Assembly (NCBI RefSeq): GCF_000257665.1
Contig: NZ_AJKR01000003.1
Location: 62,001 to 126,000 of the forward strand
Direction of reading: 5' to 3'
Length of the DNA stretch: 64,000 bases
Source of the DNA: Candidatus Aquiluna sp. IMCC13023
GTDB taxonomy: Bacteria; Actinomycetota; Actinomycetes; Actinomycetales; Microbacteriaceae
The first letter of the stretch is position 1. The number at the start of each line of letters is the position of its first letter. The notes under the pieces are model-generated. The model worked only from the letters and a program-made list of their open reading frames with translations. It had not been told where the DNA came from and did not search any database. This document shows positions 1 to 8,567 of this stretch, piece by piece. The translations under genes were made by a program, and so were the position numbers.

Positions 1-954
1 TTTGGTCTTGAGGCTGTGAGAAACGTTGGTCACAACGTTGTTGAGTCGATCATCAAGGCCCGCACTGAAGAAGCGTTTAGTGGTTTTGATGACTTCCTCA
101 CTCGCGTGGGTCAGCAGGCTGCCACCAAGCGAGTTGTCGAGTCTCTAATAAAAGCAGGGGCATTTGATTCCTTTGGTCACACCAGACGAGCACTGACGGC
201 CGTGTTTGAAGAAGCAATTGAGACCGCCAGCGTAAAGCGTAAGCAAACCGCTAATGGGCAGGTGGATCTTTTCGGAGGCATCCTGGATGATGATCCTTCC
301 GTTGTAAAAGTTCCCGATCTTCCAGAGTGGACTAAGCGGGATCTTCTCGCCAATGAGCGAGACATGCTCGGCCTTTATGTCTCGGACCATCCGCTTGCTG
401 GACAAGAGTCGATGCTGATGCGTAACAGCGATATGGGGACGATCGCCCTCAAACAAAGCGACATTCAAGACGGCGAGACTGTTACTCTGGCGGGCCTAAT
501 CACCCAGGTTCAGCACAAGGTGGCTCGCACCAGCGGGAATCAGTACGGTCAGATCACCCTGGAGGATTTTTCCGGTGAAATTTCCATAATGTTTATGGGC
601 AAAACTTATCTTGCGAACCGAGAGCATTTGGTTGCCGACCAGACTGTTTCGGTCCGTGGAAGGGTCTCTCGCCGCGACGAGGAAATGATGATGCAGGCCT
701 ACTCCATAGACATTCTCGATGCCGGACGTGAGCAGGGCGGGGTGTTGAAACTAAAAATTAGTGACAGCCTGGCTACCAAGGAGCGCTTGCTAAAACTCGG
801 AGCAATTCTTGATGCCAACCCGGGACCGTGCGAGGTGCAGGTGAAGTTGGTGGGATCATCGGATCGCCACTTTATGTTGCCGCAGCGGGTCTCGGTGGGG
901 CATGACCTCTTTGGAGAGCTAAAAGCCCTACTTGGGACCGACTCGGTTAGTTAG
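1..954 (+). CDS. dnaE: DNA polymerase III alpha subunit, 3' part only
   Basis: This is the C-terminal part (317 codons) of the replicative polymerase catalytic subunit. The reading frame is open from base 1 and enters in the helix-hairpin-helix/fingers end, seen as FGLEAVRNVGHNVVESI. A conserved LYVSDHPL segment lies near visible residue 125. An OB-fold nucleic-acid binding domain follows at about residues 158-240 (VTLAGLITQV through RGRVSRRDEEMMMQ). The polymerase active site lies outside the window. The stop codon shares the tetranucleotide TTAG (951-954) with the stop of the convergent flavin reductase gene. The DnaE family call is secure; the DnaE1 versus DnaE2 choice rests on the normal OB and C-terminal layout and is less certain. 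Confidence 0.93.
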   Translation, partial: FGLEAVRNVGHNVVESIIKARTEEAFSGFDDFLTRVGQQAATKRVVESLIKAGAFDSFGHTRRALTAVFEEAIETASVKRKQTANGQVDLFGGILDDDPSVVKVPDLPEWTKRDLLANERDMLGLYVSDHPLAGQESMLMRNSDMGTIALKQSDIQDGETVTLAGLITQVQHKVARTSGNQYGQITLEDFSGEISIMFMGKTYLANREHLVADQTVSVRGRVSRRDEEMMMQAYSIDILDAGREQGGVLKLKISDSLATKERLLKLGAILDANPGPCEVQVKLVGSSDRHFMLPQRVSVGHDLFGELKALLGTDSVS

Positions 955-1475
955 AAATTGTCCTGCAACCGGTCGCCTATCGTGTGATAACCGCGTTGAA
1001 AGTAAACGAGCGGCTGTTCGCAGCTTCTTGTCACGTGAGCACTTTCCAGTGCCAAAATCACCACGGCGTTTGACTCCACTTCGATTTTATTGATAACTCT
1101 TGCCATCATGACGCTTGAGGCTTCCGTAAAAATAGGCACCGACTCGGGTCCTATTTCAAAATCATCACCTAGAAACCGGTCTTCTTTAGGTCCGGCTAAT
1201 TTCTGAGCCAGGCTCAACAGCTGAGCATCTAGTGTGTGAACTGCAACCAGCTTTCCGGTAGAGACATGAGGGTAGCTCGATGCCCCTTGCGAAATATTCA
1301 GCGAAATCAGCGGAGGAGTCGACCCCAACGAGGTAACCGAAGACGCGGTGAAGCCAATTGGGTTTAGGTCACCGTCGGCTGCGGTAACAAGGGCGATGCC
1401 GGTTGCGTGGTTGCGAAAGACAGCCTTGAGGCCGTCTGGCCCAGAAAGGTCAAAGTAATCATTGTCTATAGTCAT
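951..1475 (-). CDS. Flavin reductase family protein
   Basis: A 174-residue single-domain protein of the FMN-binding split-barrel flavin reductase family, which reduces FMN or FAD with NAD(P)H, usually for a partner monooxygenase. The typical N-terminal stretch is present (HATGIALVTAADGD, then PIGFTASSVTSLGSTPPLISLNIS), where flavin is bound. The C-terminal QRGYHTIGD matches the substrate-pocket end of the family. No monooxygenase is adjacent, so the physiological partner is unknown. The gene is divergent from hisD with 47 bp between starts. A TAACCT -10-like hexamer lies 9 nt before the ATG, suggesting a very short leader. It could equally serve as a general flavin or ferric reductase. Confidence 0.82.
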   Translation of the reverse strand: MTIDNDYFDLSGPDGLKAVFRNHATGIALVTAADGDLNPIGFTASSVTSLGSTPPLISLNISQGASSYPHVSTGKLVAVHTLDAQLLSLAQKLAGPKEDRFLGDDFEIGPESVPIFTEASSVMMARVINKIEVESNAVVILALESAHVTRSCEQPLVYFQRGYHTIGDRLQDNF

Positions 1476-1522
1476 GTCGGGATAAGGTTAGTTCATCCAG
1501 ATTTATTTAGTGGGGTTCTAAC

Positions 1523-2818
1523 GTGCGGAAAATCGAGATTTCAGGTCAGGTAACACCTGCCCTGGTAGCCGAATTACTCCCCAGAGCCTCGGTCAGCATT
1601 GATTCGGTATCCGAGACTGTGTCTCAAATCATTGCTGAAGTGAAACAAAATTCACTTGTAGCTTTAGATGCTCACGCTGAACGTTTCGATGGGCTGAAAA
1701 ACGTTTCGTTTCGAGTCCCCAAGGAAGTATTGGTGGAGGCGCTAAACCAGCTTGATAAGCCCCTTAGGGAAGCTATCGAGACGGCAATCACTAGAGTTCG
1801 TGCAGTTTCAATGGCCACGATGCCAGCTTCAGTCCGGGTTGAATTGGATGAGGGTGCAATTGTCGAACAGCTATTTATTCCGGTTGACTCGGTGGGTCTA
1901 TACGTCCCTGGCGGGAAAGCGGTTTATCCATCCAGCGTTGTTATGAACGTTGTTCCGGCTCAAGTTGCGCGTGTGCCGAGGATTGCGGTTAGCTCTCCAG
2001 CGCAGGAAAACGGCCTGCCGAGTCCTAGCGTCATGGCAACCTGCGCCCTACTGGGCATCGACGAGGTCTATGGCATCGGGGGCGCCAGTGCCGTCGCCGC
2101 TTTTGCTTATGGCGTGACTGAAATCAACCTTGAGCCAGTGGCAATGGTCACTGGGCCAGGCAACATCTTTGTGGCCGCAGCTAAGCGTCAGCTGAGAGGG
2201 GTCATCGGAATTGACTCGGAGGCAGGGCCAACTGAAATCTTGATAGTTGCCGATGAAAGCGCCAACCCTAGGTTTATAGCCGCTGACTTGATTTCTCAGG
2301 CCGAGCACGACCAAAACGCCGCAGCGGTCCTGGTAACCGATTCAGCGAGCCTGATTGAGCAAGTAGAGGCCGAGCTTTTGGTTCAGGTGGGTCTTGCCAA
2401 AAATCGCGACCGAATCGAAGCATCTTTGGGTGGCATTCAGTCTGCCCTGGTTCTAGTTACTGACATGAGCGCAGCCATGGCTGTAGCAAACGAATATGCA
2501 ACCGAGCATCTAGAAATCCAAACCGCTAACTCTGAAGAGCTGGCGAATCAGGTCCGTCACGCTGGAGCTGTGTTTGTTGGGGCCCACTCTCCGGTCAGTT
2601 TGGGTGATTATTTGGCCGGGTCAAATCACGTCCTTCCAACCGGCCAACAAGCCAAGTTCAGTTCCGGGCTGTCAGTGTTTACTTTTTTGAGGACGCAACA
2701 GCATGTTACTTATTCGGCCGATGCCTTGGCGTCAGTGACCGACAGGCTTAGGGTATTTTCTGAGGCTGAAAAGCTAAGTGCTCACGGTCGGGCTGGATCG
2801 ATAAGGCTGGAGGAGTAA
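1523..2818 (+). CDS. hisD: Histidinol dehydrogenase
   Basis: Catalyses the last two steps of histidine synthesis, NAD-dependent oxidation of L-histidinol to histidine. Length 431 residues is normal. Zinc ligands expected from the E. coli enzyme are all visible: Q259 and H262 in ISQAEHDQ, D362 in SLGDYLAGS, and H421 in SAHGRAGS. The catalytic Glu-His pair is E328/H329 in ATEHLEIQ. The GPGNIF loop (211-216) and the [12 protein letters not shown] stretch are intact. The start is GTG preceded by GGGG at 7 nt. nrdR follows after only 2 bp, so the two are almost certainly cotranscribed. No other his genes are in the window. Confidence 0.97.
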   Translation: MRKIEISGQVTPALVAELLPRASVSIDSVSETVSQIIAEVKQNSLVALDAHAERFDGLKNVSFRVPKEVLVEALNQLDKPLREAIETAITRVRAVSMATMPASVRVELDEGAIVEQLFIPVDSVGLYVPGGKAVYPSSVVMNVVPAQVARVPRIAVSSPAQENGLPSPSVMATCALLGIDEVYGIGGASAVAAFAYGVTEINLEPVAMVTGPGNIFVAAAKRQLRGVIGIDSEAGPTEILIVADESANPRFIAADLISQAEHDQNAAAVLVTDSASLIEQVEAELLVQVGLAKNRDRIEASLGGIQSALVLVTDMSAAMAVANEYATEHLEIQTANSEELANQVRHAGAVFVGAHSPVSLGDYLAGSNHVLPTGQQAKFSSGLSVFTFLRTQQHVTYSADALASVTDRLRVFSEAEKLSAHGRAGSIRLEE

Positions 2819-2820
2819 AA

Positions 2821-3261
2821 TTGCACTGTCCTTTTTGCAGAAATTCTGATTCTCGAGTAATTGATTCCAGAACCAGCGATGATGGCGTTTCGATACGCCG
2901 CCGCCGCCAGTGCCCAGAGTGTCAAAAGCGTTTCACCACGATAGAAACCGCCACGTTGATGATTACTAAGCGAAGCGGTGTAACCGAACCATTCTCAAGG
3001 GACAAGATCGTTTCGGGCGTAAGAAAAGCCTGCCAGGGCAGGCCGGTAACCGACGCGGACTTGGCCCTGCTTGCGCAGCAGGTGGAGGAGGCACTTAGAG
3101 CCACGGGCGCAGCATCGATCGAGGCTCAAGACATTGGCCTTGCCATTCTGGAACCCCTCCGAAACCTAGATCATGTTGCCTTCATGCGTTTCGCCAGTGT
3201 CTATCAGGCTTGGGACTCTTTGGATGACTTCCAAGCTGCCATCGAGAGCCTGAGGGACTAG
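2821..3261 (+). CDS. nrdR: Transcriptional repressor NrdR
   Basis: Nucleotide-sensing repressor of ribonucleotide reductase genes. The N-terminal zinc ribbon has cysteines C3, C6, C31 and C34 (CPFC and CPEC), followed by an ATP-cone domain from about residue 49 to 139 that binds ATP or dATP. Length 146 is normal. The start is TTG, fixed because family members begin MHCPFC; the preceding hisD ends GGAGGAGTAA, which supplies the ribosome binding site. It is sandwiched between hisD and pyrD with gaps of 2 and 4 bp. No ribonucleotide reductase gene is in the window, so its targets lie elsewhere. Confidence 0.97.
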   Translation: MHCPFCRNSDSRVIDSRTSDDGVSIRRRRQCPECQKRFTTIETATLMITKRSGVTEPFSRDKIVSGVRKACQGRPVTDADLALLAQQVEEALRATGAASIEAQDIGLAILEPLRNLDHVAFMRFASVYQAWDSLDDFQAAIESLRD

Positions 3262-3265
3262 CAAG

Positions 3266-4255
3266 TTGTTGTACAGATTTTTCTTCAAGGCTTTTTTTAC
3301 CAGGCTTGATCCAGAATTCGCACATGAGTTAGTGGTAACTGGGCTGAGGTTGCTGAGTGGTCTGGGCCTGATCAGAGCCGGCAAGGCTCGCGATGACATC
3401 AGCACATTGGGACTTCATTTTGAAAACAGGCTGGGAATGGCCGCGGGTTTCGATAAAAACGGCATTCTTATCAAGGCCTTGCACGCCCTGGGATTTGGCC
3501 ATGTCGAAATCGGCACCGTGACGCCATTACCGCAGCCAGGAAACCCAAAGCCTCGGCTCTTCAGGCTGCCAAAGAATCAAAGCCTCATAAATCGAATGGG
3601 ATTCAACAACGAGGGGGCCGAGGCGGTTGCCGCCCGCATAGCTAAATTGCGTAAAGACAATCAGCGACTGCCCATTATTGGCATAAACATTGGGAAAAAT
3701 AAGTCAACCAGTCAAGAGCTTGCGCATAGGGACTACGGGGTTGCGACAAAAACTCTCGCGCCAGTTGCGGATTACCTAGTTGTAAACGTTTCCTCACCGA
3801 ACACAGCCGGGCTTCGGGACTTGCAACAAGTGGCTGAACTTCGCCCAATCCTTCGTGCTGTCCTGGCTGCAGCTGGAAATGTCCCAGTTTTGCTAAAAAT
3901 TGCACCGGATCTTATAGATGCTGATATCGAGGCTATAGCTTCATTGGTTGTTGAAATGAACCTGGCTGGCATGGTCGCAACGAACACGACGATTTCTCGA
4001 GAGAATCTTATTGCCGAGAGCAACACCGCCGAGCCTGGAGGCCTTAGTGGCCCCATCTTGGCCGAACGGTCGACCGAAGTTTTAAAGCTGATTCGCAAGC
4101 TTCTCCCCGCCACCATGACTGTAATTTCGGTGGGCGGAGTGCTAACTAAAGACGACTACTCGGAGCGACTCTCTCTGGGTGCTGATTTAGTTCAGGGTTA
4201 TACCGGATTTGTATACGCTGGGCCGTTGTGGGCCAAACGCCTTACTTCCCGATAG
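3266..4255 (+). CDS. pyrD: Dihydroorotate dehydrogenase (quinone), class 2
   Basis: Membrane-associated flavoenzyme that oxidises dihydroorotate to orotate in pyrimidine synthesis and passes electrons to menaquinone. The hydrophobic N-terminal extension (MLYRFFFKAFFTRLDPEFAH) that docks class 2 enzymes to the membrane is present. FMN-site motifs GFDKNG (61-66), NRMGFNNEGA (109-118) and NVSSPNTAGLRDLQ (174 on) with the class 2 catalytic serine are intact, as is the late GGVLTKDD loop. The start is TTG, 4 bp after nrdR. Its end overlaps the convergent aldo/keto reductase gene by 14 bp. It probably forms an operon hisD-nrdR-pyrD. Confidence 0.96.
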   Translation: MLYRFFFKAFFTRLDPEFAHELVVTGLRLLSGLGLIRAGKARDDISTLGLHFENRLGMAAGFDKNGILIKALHALGFGHVEIGTVTPLPQPGNPKPRLFRLPKNQSLINRMGFNNEGAEAVAARIAKLRKDNQRLPIIGINIGKNKSTSQELAHRDYGVATKTLAPVADYLVVNVSSPNTAGLRDLQQVAELRPILRAVLAAAGNVPVLLKIAPDLIDADIEAIASLVVEMNLAGMVATNTTISRENLIAESNTAEPGGLSGPILAERSTEVLKLIRKLLPATMTVISVGGVLTKDDYSERLSLGADLVQGYTGFVYAGPLWAKRLTSR

Positions 4256-5252
4256 GCCTTGGGTTTGGGCTCTTGGTTAGTTCCGGGTCAGTGACGATGG
4301 AGTCTCCAAGAATCTCGTCGGCCTTTTTCATCAATTCTGCTGGAATCTCTACTCCGGACGCCTTGATGTTTGAAGTTATTTGCTCCGGTTTTGAGGCGCC
4401 CACGATTGCGGCGGCAATGTTCTTGTTTTGGAGCACCCAGGCAATCGAGAACTGGGCCAAGCTGAGGCCAAGTTGATCTGCCAACGGTACAAGCTTCTGA
4501 ATCTTTGTGAGCAGGTCATCGCTCAGGAATTTCTCCATGAAGTCAAAATTCTTTGCTGAAACGGTTGCCCTTGAGTCCTCGGGCAGTTCTGCCCCTGGAA
4601 GGTATTTTCCAGTTAGAACACCCTGAGCCAGGGGAGACCAAACAATTTGGCTAAGGCCAAGCTCCTGGCTGGCTGGCACGACCTTTTTCTCGATTACCCG
4701 CCACAGCATCGAATACTGCGGCTGGTTTGAGATCAGCCGGTAGCCCATTTGCGATGCAAGTGCCTGGCCCTGCTGTATCTGCTCAGCAGACCACTCGGAT
4801 ACGCCGACGTAGAGAACTTTGCCCATCCTGACCAAGTCGGCAAATGCCTGCATGGTCTCCTCCAGCGGGGTTTCGTGGTCAAAACGATGCGCCTGGTACA
4901 AGTCAACGTAATCGGTTTGCAACCTTCTCAGTGAGCCGTCTATGGACTCCATGATGTGCTTGCGGCTCAGGCCGACGTCGTTCGGCCCCATCTCGGCCAC
5001 TGGCCAGTAAACCTTGGTCAGAATCTCTAGACCTTCGCGGCGCTGACTCTTTAGGGCATCGCCCATAACCTTTTCAGCTGCAAGGTTGGCGTAAACGTCT
5101 GCGGTGTCAAAGGTGGTAATTCCTCCATCGAGAGCAGCGTGAACGGTTTTTATGGCCTGCTCATCTGCAACCTGAGAGCCGTGCGTGAGCCAGTTTCCGT
5201 AAATGATTTCGGAGATCTTTAGTCCGGAATTTCCTAGGTACCTGTGCTGCAT
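4242..5252 (-). CDS. Aldo/keto reductase (Kv-beta/YghZ-like)
   Basis: NADPH-dependent oxidoreductase with a TIM barrel. The catalytic tetrad is visible: D49 and Y54 in FDTADVYAN, K80 in LTKVYW, H122 in YQAHRFD. The cofactor-binding C-terminal part contains SPLAQGVLTGKY and AAIVGASKPEQI. Length (336) and sequence resemble the voltage-gated potassium channel beta-subunit/YghZ branch, which reduces aldehydes such as methylglyoxal. The physiological substrate cannot be read from sequence. The ribosome binding site GGGAG precedes the ATG. It lies 29 bp downstream of the DUF3043 gene on the same strand and may share its transcript. Confidence 0.9.
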   Translation of the reverse strand: MQHRYLGNSGLKISEIIYGNWLTHGSQVADEQAIKTVHAALDGGITTFDTADVYANLAAEKVMGDALKSQRREGLEILTKVYWPVAEMGPNDVGLSRKHIMESIDGSLRRLQTDYVDLYQAHRFDHETPLEETMQAFADLVRMGKVLYVGVSEWSAEQIQQGQALASQMGYRLISNQPQYSMLWRVIEKKVVPASQELGLSQIVWSPLAQGVLTGKYLPGAELPEDSRATVSAKNFDFMEKFLSDDLLTKIQKLVPLADQLGLSLAQFSIAWVLQNKNIAAAIVGASKPEQITSNIKASGVEIPAELMKKADEILGDSIVTDPELTKSPNPRPIGK

Positions 5253-5281
5253 TTTTTACTCCCTTCAGTGTTACGGACGGT

Positions 5282-5824
5282 CTAAAGCTCTAATTTTGTA
5301 AATCTCGCGACCTGTGGTTTAGGTATCCGCAGTGTCCGCATCTGAATTGAACGCATTGCTCCGTACCAAGCTAGGCCGCCATCTAGATTCTCAGCTCCGA
5401 GTTTGTCGCCAAGCTTCTTCTTCACAGCTCTGCCCACGAAATAGGAATCCACAGCGACGACAGCAAACAGTCCCCACATTGCAAACAATGCCACAATTTG
5501 AATCGCGTACGAGTCAATGAATGTCATTAGAACCACGACAAACAGCATCGGCAACACAAGTTCTCCGGCGGTGAAGCGAGCATCAACCACGCTGCGAGCG
5601 AGTTTGCGCTGCGGACCCTTATCCCGGGCTCCAAGATATCGCTCTTCACCCGCCATCATGCCTTCTCGCGCTTTTTGACGCTCAGCACGGTTCTTTTCCT
5701 TGTCTGCGCTCTTAGCTTGCTTGCTACGATCGCCAACCAGGGGGCGCTTACGAGCGAGCTCACGGTCTTTTCTTGACGGGGTTGGGCGGCCTTTGCCAGC
5801 CTGAGTGTTGTCTTCTTGAGTCAT
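5282..5824 (-). CDS. DUF3043 membrane protein
   Basis: A 180-residue actinobacterial protein of unknown function that I recognise as DUF3043. It has a long, very basic and acidic hydrophilic N-terminal half (about residues 1-85, rich in K, R and E, including GRPTPSRKDRELARKRPL). Two adjacent membrane segments follow at about residues 90-130 (LVLPMLFVVVLMTFIDSYA and IVALFAMWGLFAVVAV), then a basic tail. The ATG at 5824 is preferred over upstream in-frame starts because AGAGGA precedes it by 5 nt. Its promoter region is shared with the divergent dipeptidase gene 36 bp away. No function is claimed. Confidence 0.85.
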   Translation of the reverse strand: MTQEDNTQAGKGRPTPSRKDRELARKRPLVGDRSKQAKSADKEKNRAERQKAREGMMAGEERYLGARDKGPQRKLARSVVDARFTAGELVLPMLFVVVLMTFIDSYAIQIVALFAMWGLFAVVAVDSYFVGRAVKKKLGDKLGAENLDGGLAWYGAMRSIQMRTLRIPKPQVARFTKLEL

Positions 5825-5848
5825 TGAATCCTCTTGTCCTGTATGCCT

Positions 5849-5855
5849 TAGATTA
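5849..5855. promoter_or_regulatory. Overlapping divergent -10 boxes
   Basis: The octamer TTAGATTA reads as TAGATT (5849-5854) on the plus strand, 6 nt before the dipeptidase ATG, and as TAATCT (5850-5855) on the minus strand, 25 nt before the DUF3043 ATG. A TTGAAT at 5824-5829 could be the plus-strand -35 (19-nt spacer). The dipeptidase mRNA would be leaderless, whereas the DUF3043 mRNA would carry a short leader with a ribosome binding site. This is inferred from sequence only. Confidence 0.45.
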
Positions 5856-5860
5856 CAGGC

Positions 5861-7261
5861 ATGACTTTTTCTTCTAACCAAATGAACCCTAAATGGTTTG
5901 AACCCGCGAGTAAATTCGTCGATTCGTTGTTCCCTGCCGCCGTTGCCAAGTTGGGGCAGTTAGTAAAGATTCCCGGCATCGCTTGGCCAAGTTTTGATCA
6001 GGGGAATCTTGAGATTTCGGCGGAGAAAGTTGCGGACGAATTCCGTCAGCTTCAGTTTTTTGACTTCGTCGAAATTCGAAGAGCGGCCAAGCCATCGGGG
6101 GAGCTCGGAGCTCCAGCGGTCGTTGCAAGAAAAGCCGGTCACCCAAGCGCGCCACATGTGCTTTTGTATGCACACCATGACGTCCAGCCACCGGGGGACA
6201 GGTCGCTATGGGAAACTGAGCCTTTCGAGGCAACCTTGAAGGGGGATCGACTCTTTGGAAGGGGTGCCTCGGATGACAAATCCGGAATTATCACTCACCT
6301 GACCTCGCTGAGGGCGTTTATTCAGCTTGCCACTGAAATTCGAAGTGGCGTCACTGTATTCGTTGAGGGCGAGGAGGAAGCCGGTTCGGAATCCTTCCCA
6401 GAGTTTCTGAGGGAAAACCACGCCGACTTAGCTGCTGATCTGATAGTTGTTGCAGACAGTGGTAACTGGAGCGAGGACGTTCCCGCTCTTACAAGTTCAC
6501 TTCGAGGCATGGTTTCGCAAACTTTCACGCTGAAGACTCTTGATCACGCTTTGCATTCGGGAATGTATGGGGGGCCATTGCCCGATGCAAACACTGCAAT
6601 GATTCGCCTTCTCGCTTCGTTGACCGATGAAAAGGGAAGCGTCGCAATTTCAGGTCTGGATTCGGTGTCCATCGATGGACCAGAGCTTTCAGATGAGGAA
6701 TTTGGTCAAGTAGCCGGCCTGCTGCCCGGGGTCGAAAGACTTGGCACTAAATCTGTAACGCAGCAAATATGGGGAGAACCAGCGGTAACGGTGATCGGTT
6801 TGGATTTCCCGGCGGTAGATGTGGCATCTAACACCGCCCAGCCGGCAATCCGGGCCAAGATTTCCCTTCGCTTAGCCCCGTCTCAAGATCCGCAGAGTGG
6901 GCTAGAAGCCCTCAGAGACCATTTGCATCGCCATAAGCCCGTGGGGTCAGAGTTAGAGTTCGGAAGGCATGAAACCGGTACTGGATACCTAGCAAACGAT
7001 GGTTGGGCCGCCAAGTTGGCCCACGAAGCATTTTCTGCTGCGTGGCCGAATCCCAGTGTGAATATGGGAATAGGAGGCTCCATACCGTTCATATCGCAAT
7101 TTGCTCAAGCTTTCCCAGACGCCGAAATTCTGGTCACCGGTGTGGAGGAGCCAGATTCAAGGGCGCATTCACCAAACGAGTCACAACATTTGCCAACTCT
7201 GAAAAGAGCGATATTGGCTCAAAGTTTGATTCTGCTCAACGGGAATGACTTAGTTAGATAA
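5861..7261 (+). CDS. M20 family dipeptidase
   Basis: Zinc metallopeptidase of the M20/M25/M40 clan (466 residues), predicted to split dipeptides or short N-acylated substrates in the cytoplasm; there is no signal peptide. Metal-site motifs are in order: LLYAHHDVQPPGD (H105/H106, D107), GRGASDDKSG (134-142) with the bridging Asp, the catalytic EGEEEAGS (169-176), VVADSGNW, and a late HSPNE histidine. The lid/dimerisation domain sits between about residues 205 and 360. The substrate is unknown. The start is the ATG 6 nt after a TAGATT -10, so the message is probably leaderless. erpA follows after 27 bp with its own ribosome binding site. Confidence 0.92.
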   Translation: MTFSSNQMNPKWFEPASKFVDSLFPAAVAKLGQLVKIPGIAWPSFDQGNLEISAEKVADEFRQLQFFDFVEIRRAAKPSGELGAPAVVARKAGHPSAPHVLLYAHHDVQPPGDRSLWETEPFEATLKGDRLFGRGASDDKSGIITHLTSLRAFIQLATEIRSGVTVFVEGEEEAGSESFPEFLRENHADLAADLIVVADSGNWSEDVPALTSSLRGMVSQTFTLKTLDHALHSGMYGGPLPDANTAMIRLLASLTDEKGSVAISGLDSVSIDGPELSDEEFGQVAGLLPGVERLGTKSVTQQIWGEPAVTVIGLDFPAVDVASNTAQPAIRAKISLRLAPSQDPQSGLEALRDHLHRHKPVGSELEFGRHETGTGYLANDGWAAKLAHEAFSAAWPNPSVNMGIGGSIPFISQFAQAFPDAEILVTGVEEPDSRAHSPNESQHLPTLKRAILAQSLILLNGNDLVR

Positions 7262-7288
7262 CTGTTAAACTATTTATCGGAGGTCCAA

Positions 7289-7630
7289 ATGACACAGGTA
7301 GTGACACACGGCGTAAAGCTGACAGATTTTGCAGTATCCAAGGTTCGTTCCTTGCTAGAGGCCGAAGGTCGAGATGACCTACGTCTCAGGGTTTCGGTTC
7401 AGCCGGGCGGTTGTTCGGGACTGATTTACCAGCTGTTCTTTGATGAGCAGCTCGAGGAAATTGACGCGATCGTCAGCTTTGACGGGGTCGAAGTGGTTGT
7501 GGACCCTATGAGCGTTCCATACCTTGACGGTGCCTCAATTGATTTTGAGGACACAATTCAAAAGCAGGGATTCACGATTGACAACCCAAATGCCGACGGA
7601 AGCTGCGCATGCGGAGACTCTTTTAGCTAA
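7289..7630 (+). CDS. erpA: A-type iron-sulfur cluster carrier/insertion protein
   Basis: A 113-residue IscA/ErpA/HesB family protein that carries Fe-S clusters to target apoproteins. The three conserved cysteines are C42 (QPGGCSG), C106 and C108 (SCACGDSF). The ribosome binding site GGAGG lies 6 nt before the ATG. A TAAACT hexamer about 20 nt upstream could be its -10. In actinobacteria this gene commonly lies beside the cytochrome oxidase genes, as here (ctaC starts 77 bp later). It partners functionally with the SUF genes at 40.4-44.4 kb. The ErpA symbol follows usual annotation; the exact A-type subclass is not distinguishable here. Confidence 0.92.
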   Translation: MTQVVTHGVKLTDFAVSKVRSLLEAEGRDDLRLRVSVQPGGCSGLIYQLFFDEQLEEIDAIVSFDGVEVVVDPMSVPYLDGASIDFEDTIQKQGFTIDNPNADGSCACGDSFS

Positions 7631-7707
7631 ACCTTGGTTCTTAGGCAGTTTCCTAACCCTCATCGGTTAGAATTAAGTAGTTCAAGCTAACCACTGAAGG
7701 ACCTAAA

Positions 7708-8562
7708 TTGAGTAAAAACCGTTCTCGCTTCGCGGCAATTGCCCTGCTCTCAAGCCTTACTTTGGTGCTGAGCGGTTGCAGTGCGGAGCTCCAAAGAGGG
7801 TTTTTACCAGACGCCTCCGGAGTTACAAATCACACGGACCGAATAATTGGACTTTGGACTACCTCTTGGATCGTACTTCTGGGTGTCGGAGTAGTCTCAT
7901 GGGGCTTAATTGCTTGGGCTTTGATCGTCTACCGACGTCGTATCGGTGCCACTGGCCTCCCATCTCAGCTTCGCTACAATCTCCCTATCGAAACGCTTTT
8001 CACGGTGATTCCGCTGATTCTTGTGGTGGGTTTCTTTGCATTCACCGCAAGAGACATGACCGCCATCGAAGCCAAAGTGGAAAACCCAGATGTTCACATT
8101 GAAGTTATAGCCAAGCAGTGGAGCTGGGATTTCAATTACGTAGATGACAATGTCTTTGACAGCGGTATCCAGGCTCAATTCACTGGCAAGGAAGAGAACA
8201 TCTTCGAGACCCTGCCTACTCTTTACTTGCCCGTTGGCAAGTCCATCCAGATAGAACTAAATTCCAGAGACGTAATTCACTCTTTCTGGGTTATTGACTT
8301 CCTTTACAAAAAAGACATGTTCCCTGGGCACACGAACAACATGTATTTCACCCCCTTGAAAGAGGGTACCTACGTGGGTAAATGTGCAGAACTTTGCGGT
8401 GAATATCACTCGATGATGTTGTTCAACGTCAAGGTTGTCTCCCAGTCAGACTATGACTCCAGAATGGGTGCCCTTGCCACGCAAGGAAACGTAGGGCAGC
8501 TTTCAACAGAGTATGACCGAAACCAAAATCTCCCTGGCGGAGATCCGACTATTAGAGGCTAG
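7708..8562 (+). CDS. ctaC: Cytochrome c oxidase subunit II
   Basis: Subunit II of the aa3 oxidase, carrying the CuA centre that accepts electrons from QcrC. It has a lipoprotein-type signal with LSGC ending at C24, two transmembrane helices (about 50-76 and 93-115) and a periplasmic-side cupredoxin domain. CuA ligands H191, C226, C230, H234 and M237 are present ([12 protein letters not shown]), with the aromatic electron-entry WSWDFNY at 138-144. The start is TTG with GAAGGA 6 nt upstream. It is followed 5 bp later by ctaD. A TAGAAT at 7668-7673 is a possible -10. Confidence 0.97.
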   Translation: MSKNRSRFAAIALLSSLTLVLSGCSAELQRGFLPDASGVTNHTDRIIGLWTTSWIVLLGVGVVSWGLIAWALIVYRRRIGATGLPSQLRYNLPIETLFTVIPLILVVGFFAFTARDMTAIEAKVENPDVHIEVIAKQWSWDFNYVDDNVFDSGIQAQFTGKEENIFETLPTLYLPVGKSIQIELNSRDVIHSFWVIDFLYKKDMFPGHTNNMYFTPLKEGTYVGKCAELCGEYHSMMLFNVKVVSQSDYDSRMGALATQGNVGQLSTEYDRNQNLPGGDPTIRG

Positions 8563-8567
8563 AGATC

